Positions 10,890-21,689 of a stretch of 64,000 nucleotides of DNA are shown in pieces (within the stretch, counting starts at the first letter, position 1; the number at the start of each line of letters is the position of its first letter). The stretch is from Adiantum capillus-veneris (Eukaryota; Streptophyta; Polypodiopsida; Polypodiales; Pteridaceae). The notes below the pieces were generated by a model. That model searched no databases and was not told the origin of the DNA. It saw nothing but the letters and a program-made list of their open reading frames with translations. The DNA lies in contig CM043947.1 in NCBI GenBank assembly GCA_014529385.2, positions 100,385,186-100,449,185 of the forward strand, written 5' to 3'. The translations under genes were made by a program, and so were the position numbers.

Positions 10890-13590
10890 TTTTAAATTAA
10901 AACTAAAGACAAAAGAACCAAATGTTCAATTTTGAAAACAATTTTCTTATTTTCAGTATATATTAAAAAACCCATTCAATATGAAAGTAACCATGATACA
11001 CAATATGAGATTTTCAATGCACACTAGTCAATCCACATATCGATCACCTATATTGTGATCAAACATACACATTGCAATACAGTCTATGCACGGCATAATA
11101 ACTACAACAATGCTATGAATTTCTCAATGCAATTGTTATTATTATGATTATTTATATGTCCACTTTGATTTGCAAACAATAAGACACATCTAATTTCAAA
11201 TGCTTATGTCCACTTTGATTTGCAAACAATAAGACACATCTGATTTCAAATGCTTATGTCCACTTTGATTTGCAAACAATAAGACACATCTGATTTCAAA
11301 TGCTACAAAGAATAATCAACTTCTACACTAAACAATGTCATTTGTTTGCAAAAAACAAACGAAAGCAATAAAATATATGATTGGTAATCTCATGCACTAA
11401 TAATCTATCATAATACATAATGCATTATCTGTATAAACCAATGCATGAACTAAAGCAAATAAATCTTTAATATAATCACACAATTGAGGACTACTTGTAC
11501 CCAATGAAGGATTGTAGCCCCCACATGAAACTAATTCAATATATAAAAGCTATTTTAACCTTTTAAGGATTATAGCTCTTATATCGTGGAGTGACAGTGT
11601 ATATCAACTCAAATCTATGATGGTGAAAAATGCAAGGCCTCAAGGATCTTTATATGCCTAGTACACTAGTACAGGACATCCAACCCTTGACTATCGACTT
11701 GTCATTTACATATGCTCATCTTCTAAAACCAATTACATCCCTCATTTGGACCAATGGCTTCGTCGCAATGAGCATGACTCTCCAATTTTTCAATTGTCTT
11801 GGTTTTTTACCTTTATATTGGTGAAAGAATTAAAAAAGTTTAGAAGTGGTTACCAAATTAAGAATCGCATTCGGCCCAAAAAAAGGACGTGACTCTATAA
11901 CCTTAGGCCGTCAACTCACAAGGACTATACCCGGTAATGTATACACTCCCCAAGGATTTACCTAGCTAAAGGACCGTGGTTAGCACACTGTTACCATATA
12001 TAATTACTCTCACTGGGGTTTTTCATTTCCCGACGGGCGTGGTGTTTATGTAATTGCCCAACGGGCCCGCAGGGAAAAATCAAAAGCTCGGAGGGCTAAT
12101 TGGCTCTATGGGTTTTTGCAGGTCATGATCAAAGTCACGTTAATTAATGTGATCACGTGATTTTCTTGTGTAAATACTAGAGTTATTAACATAATCACAC
12201 AATCATGATTACGTTAATGAAATCCCTGTAAGTGATTATAAGTCAAGAAGGTGCATGATATGGGTGTTCCTTCCTATTTCCCTAGTAAAGCTACGAGATT
12301 TTCTTCTAGTGAAACTTGAGGAGGATCTGTCAGGAATGAAGTGAAAGAAGTGGGGGTAGCAAGAGAGTTGGGTCTTTTCAATGAGGGGGAATCATCATCA
12401 TCAATATATATACAAGGCTAAGAAGACTGGTGATAATCTTAACACCCTTATAATTTGCATAGGTAGTTGAATAGGTCCCAGGTTCATGAGCTTTCAATTC
12501 TTTGGGGATATCTAGCATAAGCCCACAAAAAAAGTTGAAATCAATTTGAGCAATAACCAATTGTTTGGCATGGCCACCTGGCCAAGAGCAGATGAGAGAC
12601 AAATGAAATTCCAACGGTTTTTTCAGGAAGATATGGTCCAAATGATTGAGGATAAACTAGATATCATGGTCAAACCACATTATATTGGATTCACATGGGG
12701 CTTTAGGATCAAGAAACTTACAAGAACATTTAATATAAGTCCAAAAGACACTCCAAATGGATTCTATGTAGAAATCGAGATTACTTTTAGCAAGCTCCAT
12801 GTTCCCTTTTGTCCATATGTATAGACCTATATTAGATGAGCACTTGGAGTGATCAATCAGATGGGGGCTTTTATGAGTTCTCCTTTGTCTAAGAACTAGC
12901 CTCCTTTCAAATTTTTGTGTCTACGGTCCTCAATAGTGGCAACTGGAAGGTTAGCCAAATATACCCAAGTTTCGCTAAGAATAGGTGCTAAAAAAGCTAT
13001 GTTAGAAAGAACCCAAAGCTGATGATCCACACCAAAGGATTCAATTTCAATCTATCTAACAGGAAGGAAAGGAAAAACCTTAGATACCTTAAGGTACCAT
13101 TTCTAAAAGGTTAGAGTCACTTAGGGAGCAAATTGTTTTGGACTCAAGTGCTACACTATCTCTACAAAATATTCCACCGGTTTGAGGAATAGAAGGGGTA
13201 GCAGAGGCACTAACAAAAGAGGGATTAAGCCCACACAATTTTTTTTAAAATCTAGATAGATCTGCTCCAAAAGAAGAAAATAAGGCAAGCTCTTGTTGAT
13301 ATTGTATAGAAAGAATAGGAAATTGGGCTATGTAATACTGGAAAATCATATTCACCCCATCTTTGGAGTGCTTGTCCAGTAGCTAGAATTTTGACCCAAT
13401 CGTTCAAGTACAGCATGTGTAAGATAGACAACTTTTGTCAGAAGATAGATCCGAATCATATACTACTTAAGAAGCATACAAACTGCCAATACATCAGGAC
13501 AAGAGAGGTAACCACAAAAGGGGTTCAAAAGATAGTTCCAAGCCTTGCAAGAGAGCAAGGGTCTGCAATACACAAAATTAGTTAGTAAGT
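10890..13590. other. Unassigned AT-rich region
   Basis: Apart from the 50-base tandem repeat I see no supported feature. Open frames on both strands are short and overlap each other (for example around 12380-12824), without a recognised motif. The stretch 11880-12160 is less AT-rich and contains CGACGGGCGTGG and GCCCAACGGGCCCGC, possibly an LTR fragment of unknown family. Confidence 0.4.
11155..11304. repeat. Three tandem copies of a 50-base unit
   Basis: Units begin TATGTCCACTTTGATTTGC at 11155, 11205 and 11255, nearly identical (one A/G difference in the first). Confidence 0.95.
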
Positions 13591-13594
13591 TAGA

Positions 13595-14086
13595 ACATTT
13601 AATGGCCTAATAACATGTGTGTGGCGGAAATGAGCATGCACATAGTGGGCATTTCATTGGAATAGATTCCTAATGAGAATTACAAGAGTGCTTGGGTGGA
13701 GAGAGCAACAAAAATCATAACACCTATTAGATAGCATCGACAATACTTTCAAAAGAGAGAGAAATTAAGCTAATGACAACAGTTGAGGATCGGATTTTCA
13801 TGGAGCCGGTCCCCCTCCAAAGGCTTTGTATTATGGTTTCTCCCATCAAGAGAGACATTGTACAATACAATTCTTTGTGTTCCTTCAAGACTAGCTAGTG
13901 CAATGAAGAGAAATCTTCATGCACTAAGCAAAACACTTAAAAAACACAACTTTAATTATCCTCGTTCTCAGACCCAAGACCTCACACACCTTCGAAGATG
14001 GTGAGAGCTAGCAGGGTATGAGAGTAGATTGAGAGGAAGAAGGAGTATCTTACGAGAAAGATGTACATCTCCTCAATTATCACTCA
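13595..14086 (-). repeat. Inverted fragment of the 6.35-7.84 kb LTR
   Basis: The reverse complement aligns with 7368-7838 through its length: the LTR end (AGGCCATTAAATGTT), the segment around CCTAATGAAATGC, the GGACCGGCTCCATG-like motif and the GAGGAGATGTACATCTTTCTC end. It is cut by the assembly gap at 14087. No primer-binding site is preserved next to it. Confidence 0.85.
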
Positions 14087-14286
14087 NNNNNNNNNNNNNN
14101 NNNNNNNNNNNNNNNNNNNNNNNNNNNNNNNNNNNNNNNNNNNNNNNNNNNNNNNNNNNNNNNNNNNNNNNNNNNNNNNNNNNNNNNNNNNNNNNNNNNN
14201 NNNNNNNNNNNNNNNNNNNNNNNNNNNNNNNNNNNNNNNNNNNNNNNNNNNNNNNNNNNNNNNNNNNNNNNNNNNNNNNNNNNNNN
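14087..14286. other. Assembly gap (200 N)
   Basis: Exactly 200 Ns, which is a padding length, so the true distance is unknown. Confidence 1.
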
Positions 14287-14642
14287 AAACGTTGGCCAGA
14301 AGGAAAGCCGTTTGACGAGAATATTCTTAGCATATCCTTGTTGCGAGAAGACGTATAAGATAAGATCGCAGAATCTGCACACCATATATGGTGGAAGGCT
14401 CAATTGATATGAGAGAGATATGAGTACTTCGTTCTGTCAACGATAAACGTAAGAAGGATGCTCAAGGAACGTCCAAAGATGTGAGAGATGTCACCCAAAA
14501 AAGACAGGGTAAGGAGACGTTAATAATAAACGAGTCCTCAAAATAGAGTGGCGTGAGACACAAGATTGACGGCCACAATACGAATAGCAAAAAGCTAAAT
14601 CTTCTCGAAAAAGTTAACGCCAAAATAAGAAAAACGATCGCG

Positions 14643-14647
14643 GACGC
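14643..14647. repeat. Left target-site duplication of the nested copia element
   Basis: GACGC here matches AACGC at 20286-20290 immediately after the other LTR, with one mismatch. Five bases is the usual copia length. Confidence 0.7.
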
Positions 14648-15416
14648 TGTTAGGAAATAAGACGTAGCTAAATAGATAATTGAGTAGATTACTTAATGGA
14701 GAGAGACAGATTTACATACACGAGATTATAGAGTAGAGAGAGAGAGAGAGAGAGTACACACGATATACGTGGTTCACCCAATGTGGGCTACGTCCACGGG
14801 AAAGCAGCCACTCAATGGCTTTAGTACTTCAAAACAAGAAGTAATTTACAAAGGGATTATACCCTTAATGGAGCTCCCGCCTTGTTTCACTCTCACCACC
14901 TCACACTCACCTTGTTGCATCAACTTCACACTATGAAATGTGTGTAGAAATGGCCTCCTTTTATAGGCCAAAAGGGCTGCCCTCTCTTATGAGAGACAGC
15001 CATGTGTAGCCGCCCTTGTGCGAATAAGTCCAAATCGGACCCTCCAAACCGCCCATGTCTGGCCGCCCTTGAGAAGACAAGTCCGCTTTTGAATTCGGCC
15101 ACCGGCCACCGGCCATGGACTTCCGACCACATGCCACCGACCATTGACTTCCGACCACCGGCCATTGACTACCGGCCACCGGCCAACCGACCGGTTGTTT
15201 TCCGACCACTTTCCGGCCGCCGTCCGGCCATAATATTCCGGCGAAAAAGAATATTCCAGCCTTTAAAGTTGCCCCTGATTCTTGTCTATGAAAATTTTGG
15301 TTTTCGGTGAGTGATTTTCCTTCACGCACGATGGCTTCTCCTCATAATGGGGGCCTTACAAATGTGCGCTTTTACCACATAAAATTACAAGGGTAAATCA
15401 GGCTCCATACTTAACA
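14648..15416 (-). repeat. Copia 3' LTR
   Basis: 769 bases, TGTTAGG...TTAACA. It carries a short AG microsatellite (14735-14754) and a cluster of GGCCACCGGCCA-type motifs at about 15090-15230. It differs from the other LTR by microsatellite length and by lacking a 30-odd-base GC-rich insertion. Confidence 0.95.
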
Positions 15417-15476
15417 ATCTCCCACTTGGAGACTGATCTCCAAACCAAACCTGTGACTGCTTTCCATTCTGGCTTC

Positions 15477-16790
15477 TTATCCTTGAATGCCGATTGAAGA
15501 TGAGCAAAAGCTCAACTTCTCCTTGTTGACCACCTTTGTAAACATGTCTGCAGGATTTTCACTTGTATGCACCTTTCCTAGCTTTAGTTGTCCCTCTTCC
15601 AAAAGAGTGCGTATGAAGTGATATCTCACCTTAATGTGCTTTGTCCTTGAATGAAAGGCTGAGTTCTTTACAAGATGGATAGCGCTTTGGCTATCACTGT
15701 ACAAGACACAATTGTCTTGTTTGAATCCAAGCTCTTCTAAGAATCTGTGAAGCCACAGAATTTCTTTGCTTGCCTCCGTCATTGCTACATACTCTGCTTC
15801 CGTGGTAGAAAGTGAAACCACTTTCTGCAGCTTTGAAGCCCAGCTTACTGCTGTGCCTCCAACCGTGAACACATAGCCAGTAGTGCTCCTTCGAGTATCT
15901 TTGTCACCTGCCATATCTGCATCAGCATACCCTTCTAGAAAAATATCAGTTCCTCCAAAATACAAAGCATTTGTTGTTGTCCCTTTTAGATACCTAAGTA
16001 TCCACTTCACACCTTGCCAATGCTCTTTACCTGGGTTGTCCATGAACCTACTCACAACTCCCACTGCATGTGCAATGTCTGGCCTTGTCCAGACCATAGC
16101 ATACATTAGAGAACCTACCGCTGCAGCATATGGAACTTTAGACATATAGGCTATCTCCTCTTGTGTCTTTGGACACATATCCTTCGTTAGTTTAAAATGA
16201 CCAGCCAAAGGTGTAGAAACTGGTTTTGCATTTTGCATTGCAAACCTTTCTAGTACCTTCTTGATGTAATCTTCTTGAGATAGCTTTATTGTTTTCTTCG
16301 TCCTGTCCCTTGATATTTTCATACCAAGTATCCTCTTTGCAGCACCTAAATCTTTCATTGAAAAAGATTTGGACAGCTCCTCTTTTAGGTCTTTGATGTC
16401 CTGCATGTTAGCACTTGCAATCAACACGTCATCAACATACAACATTAGGATGATGAATTTCCCATCTCCCAAATTCTTGGTGTAGACGCAGTGATCCGAG
16501 TTGCATCTTGTGAATCCATGATCCAACATCCATCGATCCAACTTCAAGTACCATTGTCTTGATGCTTGCTTTAAACCATACAAGCTCTTCTTTAATCTGC
16601 AAACCATTTTCTCCTTACCTTTTACTTCATACCCCTTTGGTTGAAGCATGTAGATTTCCTCCTCTAAGTCACCGTGAGGGAATGCCGTATTTACATCCAT
16701 TTGCTCGAGATTTAGATCATGAGCAGCCACAAGGCTTAAGACAAGCCTAATTGAGTTCATTTTTACAACAGGAGAAAATATTTCATTGAA
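15477..16790 (-). pseudogene. Copia reverse transcriptase and RNase H (third segment of broken polyprotein)
   Basis: This is the C-terminal 427 residues of the copia polyprotein. It begins inside the reverse transcriptase (FNEIFSPVVK upstream of MNSIRLVLSLVAAH), continues through MDVNTAFPHGDLEEEIYM, LKKSLYGLKQASRQWY and the catalytic YVDD (FIILMLYVDDVLIAS), then the connection KDLGAAKRILGMKI. RNase H follows with GYADADMAGDKDTRRSTTGY, SLSTTEAEYVAMTEA, LYSDSQSAIHLVKN and RTKHIKVRYHFIR, so its acidic residues look intact. It is separated from the preceding segment by a frameshift near 16800. The stop at 15477 lies about 60 bases from the 3' LTR, the usual spacing. Confidence 0.93.
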
Positions 16791-16791
16791 G

Positions 16792-17550
16792 TCAATACCT
16801 TTCTTTTGAGAAAAAACCTTTTACCACAAGCCTAGACTTGTACCTTTTCTTCCCACCTTCTTCTTCCTTTATCTTGTACACCCATTTGTTTTGAAGTGCC
16901 CGCTTACCTTTAGGCAACTCAACCAACTCCCATGTTTGGTTGTGATATAGTGAGTCCATCTCCACTTGCATGCTCTTCGTCCATTCTTCTTTGGATTCAT
17001 GTTGCATAGCTTCTTCATATGATTCCGGCTCTCCAGAATCTGAGATCAAGAGATGGTTGAAGGAAGGAACAAACCTTTCTGGAGGTCTACTTGCTCTTGT
17101 AGATCTTCGGGGAATAGGTTGAGGCTCCTCATTTGGTTGACGTTGTTGCACATTGTCACCGTTTGCAGTCCTTGAGTCTTCACCGTCCTCAAGCTCCATG
17201 TACTCATCACCTGTTTCTTTTGTTTGTTTTCTTTCCAAGTAATCTTTGTACATATTTTGTTCGTTAAAAATTACATCCCTACTCCTTAAGATTTTACCAT
17301 CTTCAGGATTCCATAGGCGATACCCAAAGTCTCCTTCTCCATAGCCAATGAAGAAACACTTTTTGGACTTTGCATCTAACTTTGATCTTAGGCTTCTATC
17401 TATGTGCATGAAAGCCTCACACCCAAACACTTTGAGAAATGCATAATTCACCGGTTTACCTGTCCATGCCTCTTCTGGAACTCCCCCATCCAATGCCGTT
17501 GAGGGTGACCGATTGATTAAGTACACAGACGTACTTACAGCTTCGCCCAA
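16792..17550 (-). pseudogene. Copia integrase C-terminus and reverse transcriptase N-terminus (second segment)
   Basis: The 252-residue frame starts in the C-terminal part of the integrase (AVSTSVYLINRSPSTALDGG, FLKVFGCEAFMHI, KKCFFIGYGEGDFGYRLW). It then has the acidic linker and the reverse transcriptase start (SYEEAMQHESKEEWTKSMQ, TWELVELPKGKRALQNKWVYK). It is offset from the first segment by a frameshift near 17555 and ends at another near 16800 (KGFFSKERY, then stop). Between these breaks the frame is clean, which suggests two recent indels and not long decay. Confidence 0.93.
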
Positions 17551-19366
17551 AGCTCAAGCGTAGGCCTGCATGTAGCCGCATGCTTCGTGCTCGTTCCATG
17601 ATTGTCCTGTTCATCCTTTCCGAAATCCCATTTTGTTGAGGTGTCCTTGGGGTTGTCCTTTGCCTCCGAATGCCATTGCTAGCACAAAAGCTTTCAAAAG
17701 CTTGGCTGCAATATTCGCCTCCATTGTCGGATCTGAGGCATTTAACCTTGGTACCTGTTTCATTCTCCACAAAGGCTTTCCACCTTTGAAATATGGAAAA
17801 TACATCGGATTTATTCTTCATGACATAAACCCATGTTTTTCTAGTCGCATCGTCTATGAATGTTACATAGTACAATGAGCCACCAAGTGATGGTGTACTT
17901 GCAGGACCCCAAACATCAGAATGAACCAACTCAAGTTTTTTATTTTTTCTTTCATTTCCTGATTTTTGAAATTTTACCCTCTTTTGTTTACCATAAACAC
18001 AATCTTCACAGAACTCTAAGTCCACTTCTTTCAAACCTGGTAGAAGCTTCTTTGTTTGAAGGATTTGCATTCCTTTGGCACTCATATGCCCAAGTCGGTA
18101 GTGCCACACCGCACTGTCAACTTCTGTAGTTGCTGCACAAGCTGAAGGTTGCGTGCTAACAGCACACAAGTAAAGTGTACCGACTTTTTCACCCTTGGCA
18201 ACCACCAAAGATCCCTTTGAGATCTTCCACCGTTTGTTTCCGAATGCAATGTTGTGACCTTCATCGTCCAATTGTCCTGTAGAGATCAAATTTTTGCGAA
18301 GAGAAGGAACATGCCTAACATCTTTAAGCTTCCATTCATTTCCGTTAGCAGTTTTGACAGAAACTGTACCTTTGCCGACAATCTCACAAGCTTCATCATC
18401 TCCCAAGTATACATACCCAAAATTACGTTTAGTGTAGTCTTGGAAATGTTTCTTGTGTGGTGTCGCATGGAATGAAGCCCCGGAATCTACTATCCAAGAA
18501 TTAGACACACTGTCTAATGAGAGAATTAGAGCATCTTGCTCTACTTTACCTGCCACATTGGCCTCCGATGTTGGCTTGTTGTCTTGAGACTCTGTCTCCT
18601 TCTTCTTCTTAGACCAGCAATCCTTCTTGACGTGGCCTTTCTTGCCGCAGTTCCAACATTCAAGAACTGACTTTGTGCGTGACTTGCTCCGCCTTGAGCG
18701 ATCACGACCCTTTTGGTTTTTGAACCTCTCCTTAGGCCTTCCTCTTGTTTTCACTGATAGTGCAACACTTGATGATTCTCCTGTGCTTCTCCTTCGCATT
18801 TCCTCGCTTAGGAGAACACCCACAACATCATCAAACTTAAGAGTATTTGTGCCAGAGATAGAATTACTTACAGCCATCACAAGGCTGTCCCAACTATGCG
18901 GTAGAGATGATAGTATAAGGAGAGCTCGTACTTCTTCATCGAAATTGATTTTCACTGATCGAAGTTGACTTATGTTTGTGTTAAAGTCATTTAGGTGTTC
19001 TGCAACTGAACCATTCTCTGCCATCTTTAGATTGAACAAGCGCTTCATAAGAAATACCTTATTGGATGCCGATGGTTTCTCGTAGATGTCGTCAAGTGAC
19101 TTCATCAAGTCCTCCGTGGTCTTCATCTCCGAAACATTGAAGGCCACCATTGACGCCAAGCTTAACCGGATTGTTCCCAGTGCCTTTCGATGAAGGACAA
19201 TCCATGCTTCATCTGCCATTGTTGCGGGCTTCTTCGCAAGACCGCCTAGTGGAAAATAGAGGTCCTTCTGGTAGAGATAGTTTTCAATCTGCATCTTCCA
19301 ATGTTGGTAGTTTTTGCCGTTGAACTTCTCAATCTTGAGCTTCCCTTCCTCCGCCATAACTCCCAC
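17456..19366 (-). pseudogene. Copia gag, protease and integrase core (first segment)
   Basis: The ATG at 19366 follows the primer-binding site by about 50 bases. Residues 1-230 are copia gag (KIEKFNGKNYQHWKMQIENY, LKMAENGSVAEHLNDFN). A zinc knuckle CWNCGKKGHVKKDC sits at about 237-250. The protease active site SWIVDSGASFHAT is at about 290-302. The pre-integrase HHCC segment has WHYRLGHMSAKG and FCEDCVYGKQ. The integrase core has HSDVWGP, FIDDATRKTWVY, LRSDNGGEY and QQNGISERMNRT, so D, D and E are all present. The frame is lost after RSMRLHAGL (about 17555), where it runs into unrelated residues. Its gag start and all catalytic residues are intact. Confidence 0.93.
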
Positions 19367-19416
19367 TTAATTCAAGGAATCCTTTCCTTGAGATAATTTA
19401 GCTACGAGCAAACCTT

Positions 19417-19428
19417 GCTCTGATACCA
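19417..19428 (-). other. Copia primer-binding site
   Basis: GCTCTGATACCA on the plus strand is TGGTATCAGAGC on the element strand, complementary to the 3' end of initiator-Met tRNA, two bases from the LTR. Confidence 0.95.
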
Positions 19429-19430
19429 GT

Positions 19431-19514
19431 TGTTAGGAAATAAGACGTAGCTAAATAGATAATTGAGTAGATTACTTAATGGAGAGAGACAGATTTACAT
19501 ACACGAGATTATAG

Positions 19515-19571
<57 letters not shown>

Positions 19572-20285
19572 CACGATATACGTGGTTCACCCAATGTGGG
19601 CTACGTCCACGGGAAAGCAGCCACTCAATGGCTTTAGTACTTCAAAACAAGAAGTAATTTACAAAGGGATTATACCCTTAATGGAGCTCCCGCCTTGCTT
19701 CACTCTCACCACCTCACACTCACCTTGTTGCATCAACTTCACACTATGAAATGTGTGTAGAAATGGCCTCCTTTGATAGGCCAAAAGGGCTGCCCTCTCT
19801 TATGAGAGACAGCCATGTGTAGCCGCCCTTGTGTGAATAAGTCCAAATCGGACCCTCCAAACCGCCCATGTGTGGCCGCCCTTGAGAAGACAAGTCCGCT
19901 TTTGAATTCGGCCACCGGCCATTGAATTCGGCCACCGGCCACTGGCCATTGACTTCCGACCACCGGCCACCGACCATTGACTTCCGACCACCGGCCATTG
20001 ACTACCGGCCACCGGCCAACCGAACGGTTGTTTTCCGACCACTTTCCGGCCGCCGTCCGGCCATAATATTCCGGTGAAAAAGAATATTCCGGCGAAAAAA
20101 AAAGTCTCGGGGGCCTCCGCCCCGGAGGCCTTTAAAGTTGCCCTTGATTCTTGTCTGTGAAAATTTTGGTTTCCGGTGAGTGATTTTCCTTCACGCACGA
20201 TGGCTTCTCCTCATAATGGGGGCCTTACAAATGTGCGCTTTTACCACATAAAATTACGAGGGTAAATCAAGCTCCATACTTAACA
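19431..20285 (-). repeat. Copia 5' LTR
   Basis: 855 bases. It has an AG tract at 19518-19567, much longer than in the 3' LTR, an extra GAATTCGGCCACCGGCCA copy near 19925, and a GC-rich palindromic insert (GGGGGCCTCCGCCCCGGAGG) at about 20108-20130. The rest is nearly identical to the 3' LTR. Confidence 0.95.
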
Positions 20286-20730
20286 AACGCTTCACGAAGA
20301 AGTAGGACGAAGAAAGCTGCGTCAAGCTTTATTGCAGTAAAAACAGCATAACTTTCTGCTGCGAACTCCGATTGATGCAAACCTAGAACTCAAATCGAAG
20401 AGCTCGAGGAGACGAACAAGTTTTGGATGAAAATTGCCATTGCGCTACGCTCCATTGCGCTTTTCCCGTTTCTCCAAATTTTGAGCAGAACAGCAAGAAA
20501 AATTGAGATGAAGTTCAGGGTGTCATTAACAAGAAAACGTAATCAACGATTAGATTGATTATAAATAAACGCCACATAAAACACTTATCATATTCTTCTT
20601 AACACAAAACAACCACAGTTAACAAGAATCAACGCTCAAAAATAAAATTTGTAACAATTTTGAATCTTACATGCGAATCGCATACACATACTGTTGTCAC
20701 CATGAATTGAATCTGCGCGTGATCGTTACC

Positions 20731-20742
20731 GCTCTGATACCA
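20731..20742 (-). other. Primer-binding site of the outer copia-type element
   Basis: GCTCTGATACCA (plus strand) directly adjoins an LTR beginning TGTTGAGATGTAG at 20743. This is the minus-strand TGGTATCAGAGC site. Confidence 0.85.
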
Positions 20743-21190
20743 TGTTGAGATGTAGAGAGAAAGAGAGAGAGACGAGACAAGAGACACACCATATACGCTC
20801 CCAAAGACTGATTCATATTGAGGACAAGATACAAATATATAGGTGAGACCAAGTTCAGTAGAGTGAGCCATATATAGCTCCAACAGCCCTTGCTTGGCAA
20901 GGGATCTTGGGAAGCTGAAGATGTTAAGCACTAAATGAGAAGCAATAAGCAAATGAGCTTCAATAGGGGAAGCACCGAACACCTAATCGGTGACATAGGG
21001 AGCAATGTATCATCCCCAATCCTCCAACTGCACCTAACTAGGTATGTGATGCTTCCGTCGGGAGCGAGGTATGCAATGCCTCCCGGGGGGAAGGCTCATG
21101 GTGTTAAGCCTCATGGAAAACAATGAAAAAGGAGTCCATTTTCCTAGAGGAGACTAGGGAATCTAAATAGAACTTCTTGTGCATATTGTT
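20743..21190 (-). repeat. LTR of the outer copia-type element (right limit uncertain)
   Basis: It starts TGTTGAGATGTAGAGAG next to the primer-binding site and contains a short AG tract and the repeated word CCATATAT. I could not fix the other end from a second copy, so the right limit is approximate. Confidence 0.55.
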
Positions 21191-21254
21191 GTATGAAAAC
21201 TGTAGAGAAGGTCTTGTGCCTGGGAAGCTTGCTAATGGGATGGTGTCTACTTAC

Positions 21255-21405
21255 AGAGCTTATGGAACTTCTGCTTGAGGCCGGTAAGGTGATCGCTGCC
21301 GGTCACGCGGAAGTAGTAGTCGGCGAAGGAGGATTGCTGCACCACGTGCGCAGGTGTTGCTGTTGCCATGGCTAGGATGCAGGCGGTGCGATTAGGGTGA
21401 CCCAT
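21255..21405 (-). pseudogene. Exon 1 of a chalcone-synthase-type (type III) polyketide synthase
   Basis: The minus strand from the ATG at 21405 encodes 50 codons plus one base. ILAMATATPAHVVQQSSFAD, DYYFRVTGSDHLTGLKQKF and HKLC are the N-terminal signature of the chalcone/stilbene synthase family, where the usual sequence is AIGTATPPN...DYYFRITNSEH...LKEKFKRMC. The exon ends inside the Cys codon (T|GTAAGT, donor at 21254), the conserved intron position and phase of plant chalcone synthase genes. These enzymes condense malonyl-CoA onto a CoA starter to make flavonoids and related phenolics in the cytosol. The N-terminus is short (about 10 residues before ILAMATATP instead of about 20). Exon 2, with the catalytic Cys-His-Asn, is not found in the window; the intron enters copia LTR sequence at about 21190-20743. 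It could be a live gene with a long intron or an orphan exon. Confidence 0.8.
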
Positions 21406-21407
21406 CC

Positions 21408-21511
21408 CGTGTCTCTCTCTCTCTCTCTCACACACACACAGTCTCTCGCTCTCTCTCTCAGCTCTAATTGAAGAGGATCAGTTCCAGGTTTGTACTTGCG
21501 TGGGCAGTATC

Positions 21512-21545
<34 letters not shown>
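21408..21545. repeat. CT and CA microsatellites upstream of the polyketide synthase exon
   Basis: CT tracts at about 21410-21429 and 21448-21460, a short CA tract at 21429-21440 and a CT tract at 21517-21542 lie just upstream of the exon on its strand, in what would be its 5' leader or promoter. Confidence 0.85.
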
Positions 21546-21546
<1 letters not shown>

Positions 21547-21689
21547 ACATCCGTAGGTGTTTTTTTTGTGAAGAAAGAGCGCAAAGCAGCAGAGCTAAGT
21601 GATAAGGTCCCTATGTTTAGGTACACCAAACTTCCTATGTTGCCATCTACTGGATTTTTGAATAAACTAGTAGTTTGAACTTTGCACAA

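Larger units (their letters stand above)
14648..20285 (-). mobile_element. Nearly complete Ty1/copia retrotransposon
   Basis: The 5.64-kb element has LTRs at 14648-15416 and 19431-20285, both starting TGTTAGGAAATAAGACG and ending ACTTAACA. The primer-binding site lies at 19417-19428 and the purine tract next to 15417 on the minus strand (GTGGGAGATTG). The gene order gag, protease, integrase, reverse transcriptase, RNase H is copia. Pol motifs such as GGVPEEAWTGKPVNY suggest the Tork/Tnt1-like lineage, by memory of that group. Two frameshifts interrupt the single polyprotein frame, so this copy is probably dead, though young enough to keep every domain. Confidence 0.95.
14287..21190 (-). mobile_element. 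Remains of an outer Ty1/copia-type element split by a nested copia element
   Basis: At 20731-20742 GCTCTGATACCA, the reverse complement of the initiator-Met primer-binding site, touches TGTTGAGATGTAGAG at 20743, which is the end of an LTR on the minus strand. The 20286-20742 stretch is thus leader of a minus-strand element and 14287-14647 may be more of its interior, with the nested copia element between them. No coding motif is preserved in either piece. The far end of its LTR is not defined; it lies somewhere before about 21190. Confidence 0.5.

Noticed and set aside
12378-13585. Possible LINE or gag-like remnant on the minus strand
   Set aside because: Short frames with scattered stops. 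I tried to match DUF4283, endonuclease and LINE reverse transcriptase motifs and found no convincing residues.
14029-14403. Frames containing long runs of X
   Set aside because: They span the 200-N gap and have no evidence.
19417-20742. tRNA gene fragments at GCTCTGATACCA sites
   Set aside because: They are 12-base primer-binding sites adjoining LTRs, with no cloverleaf sequence around them.
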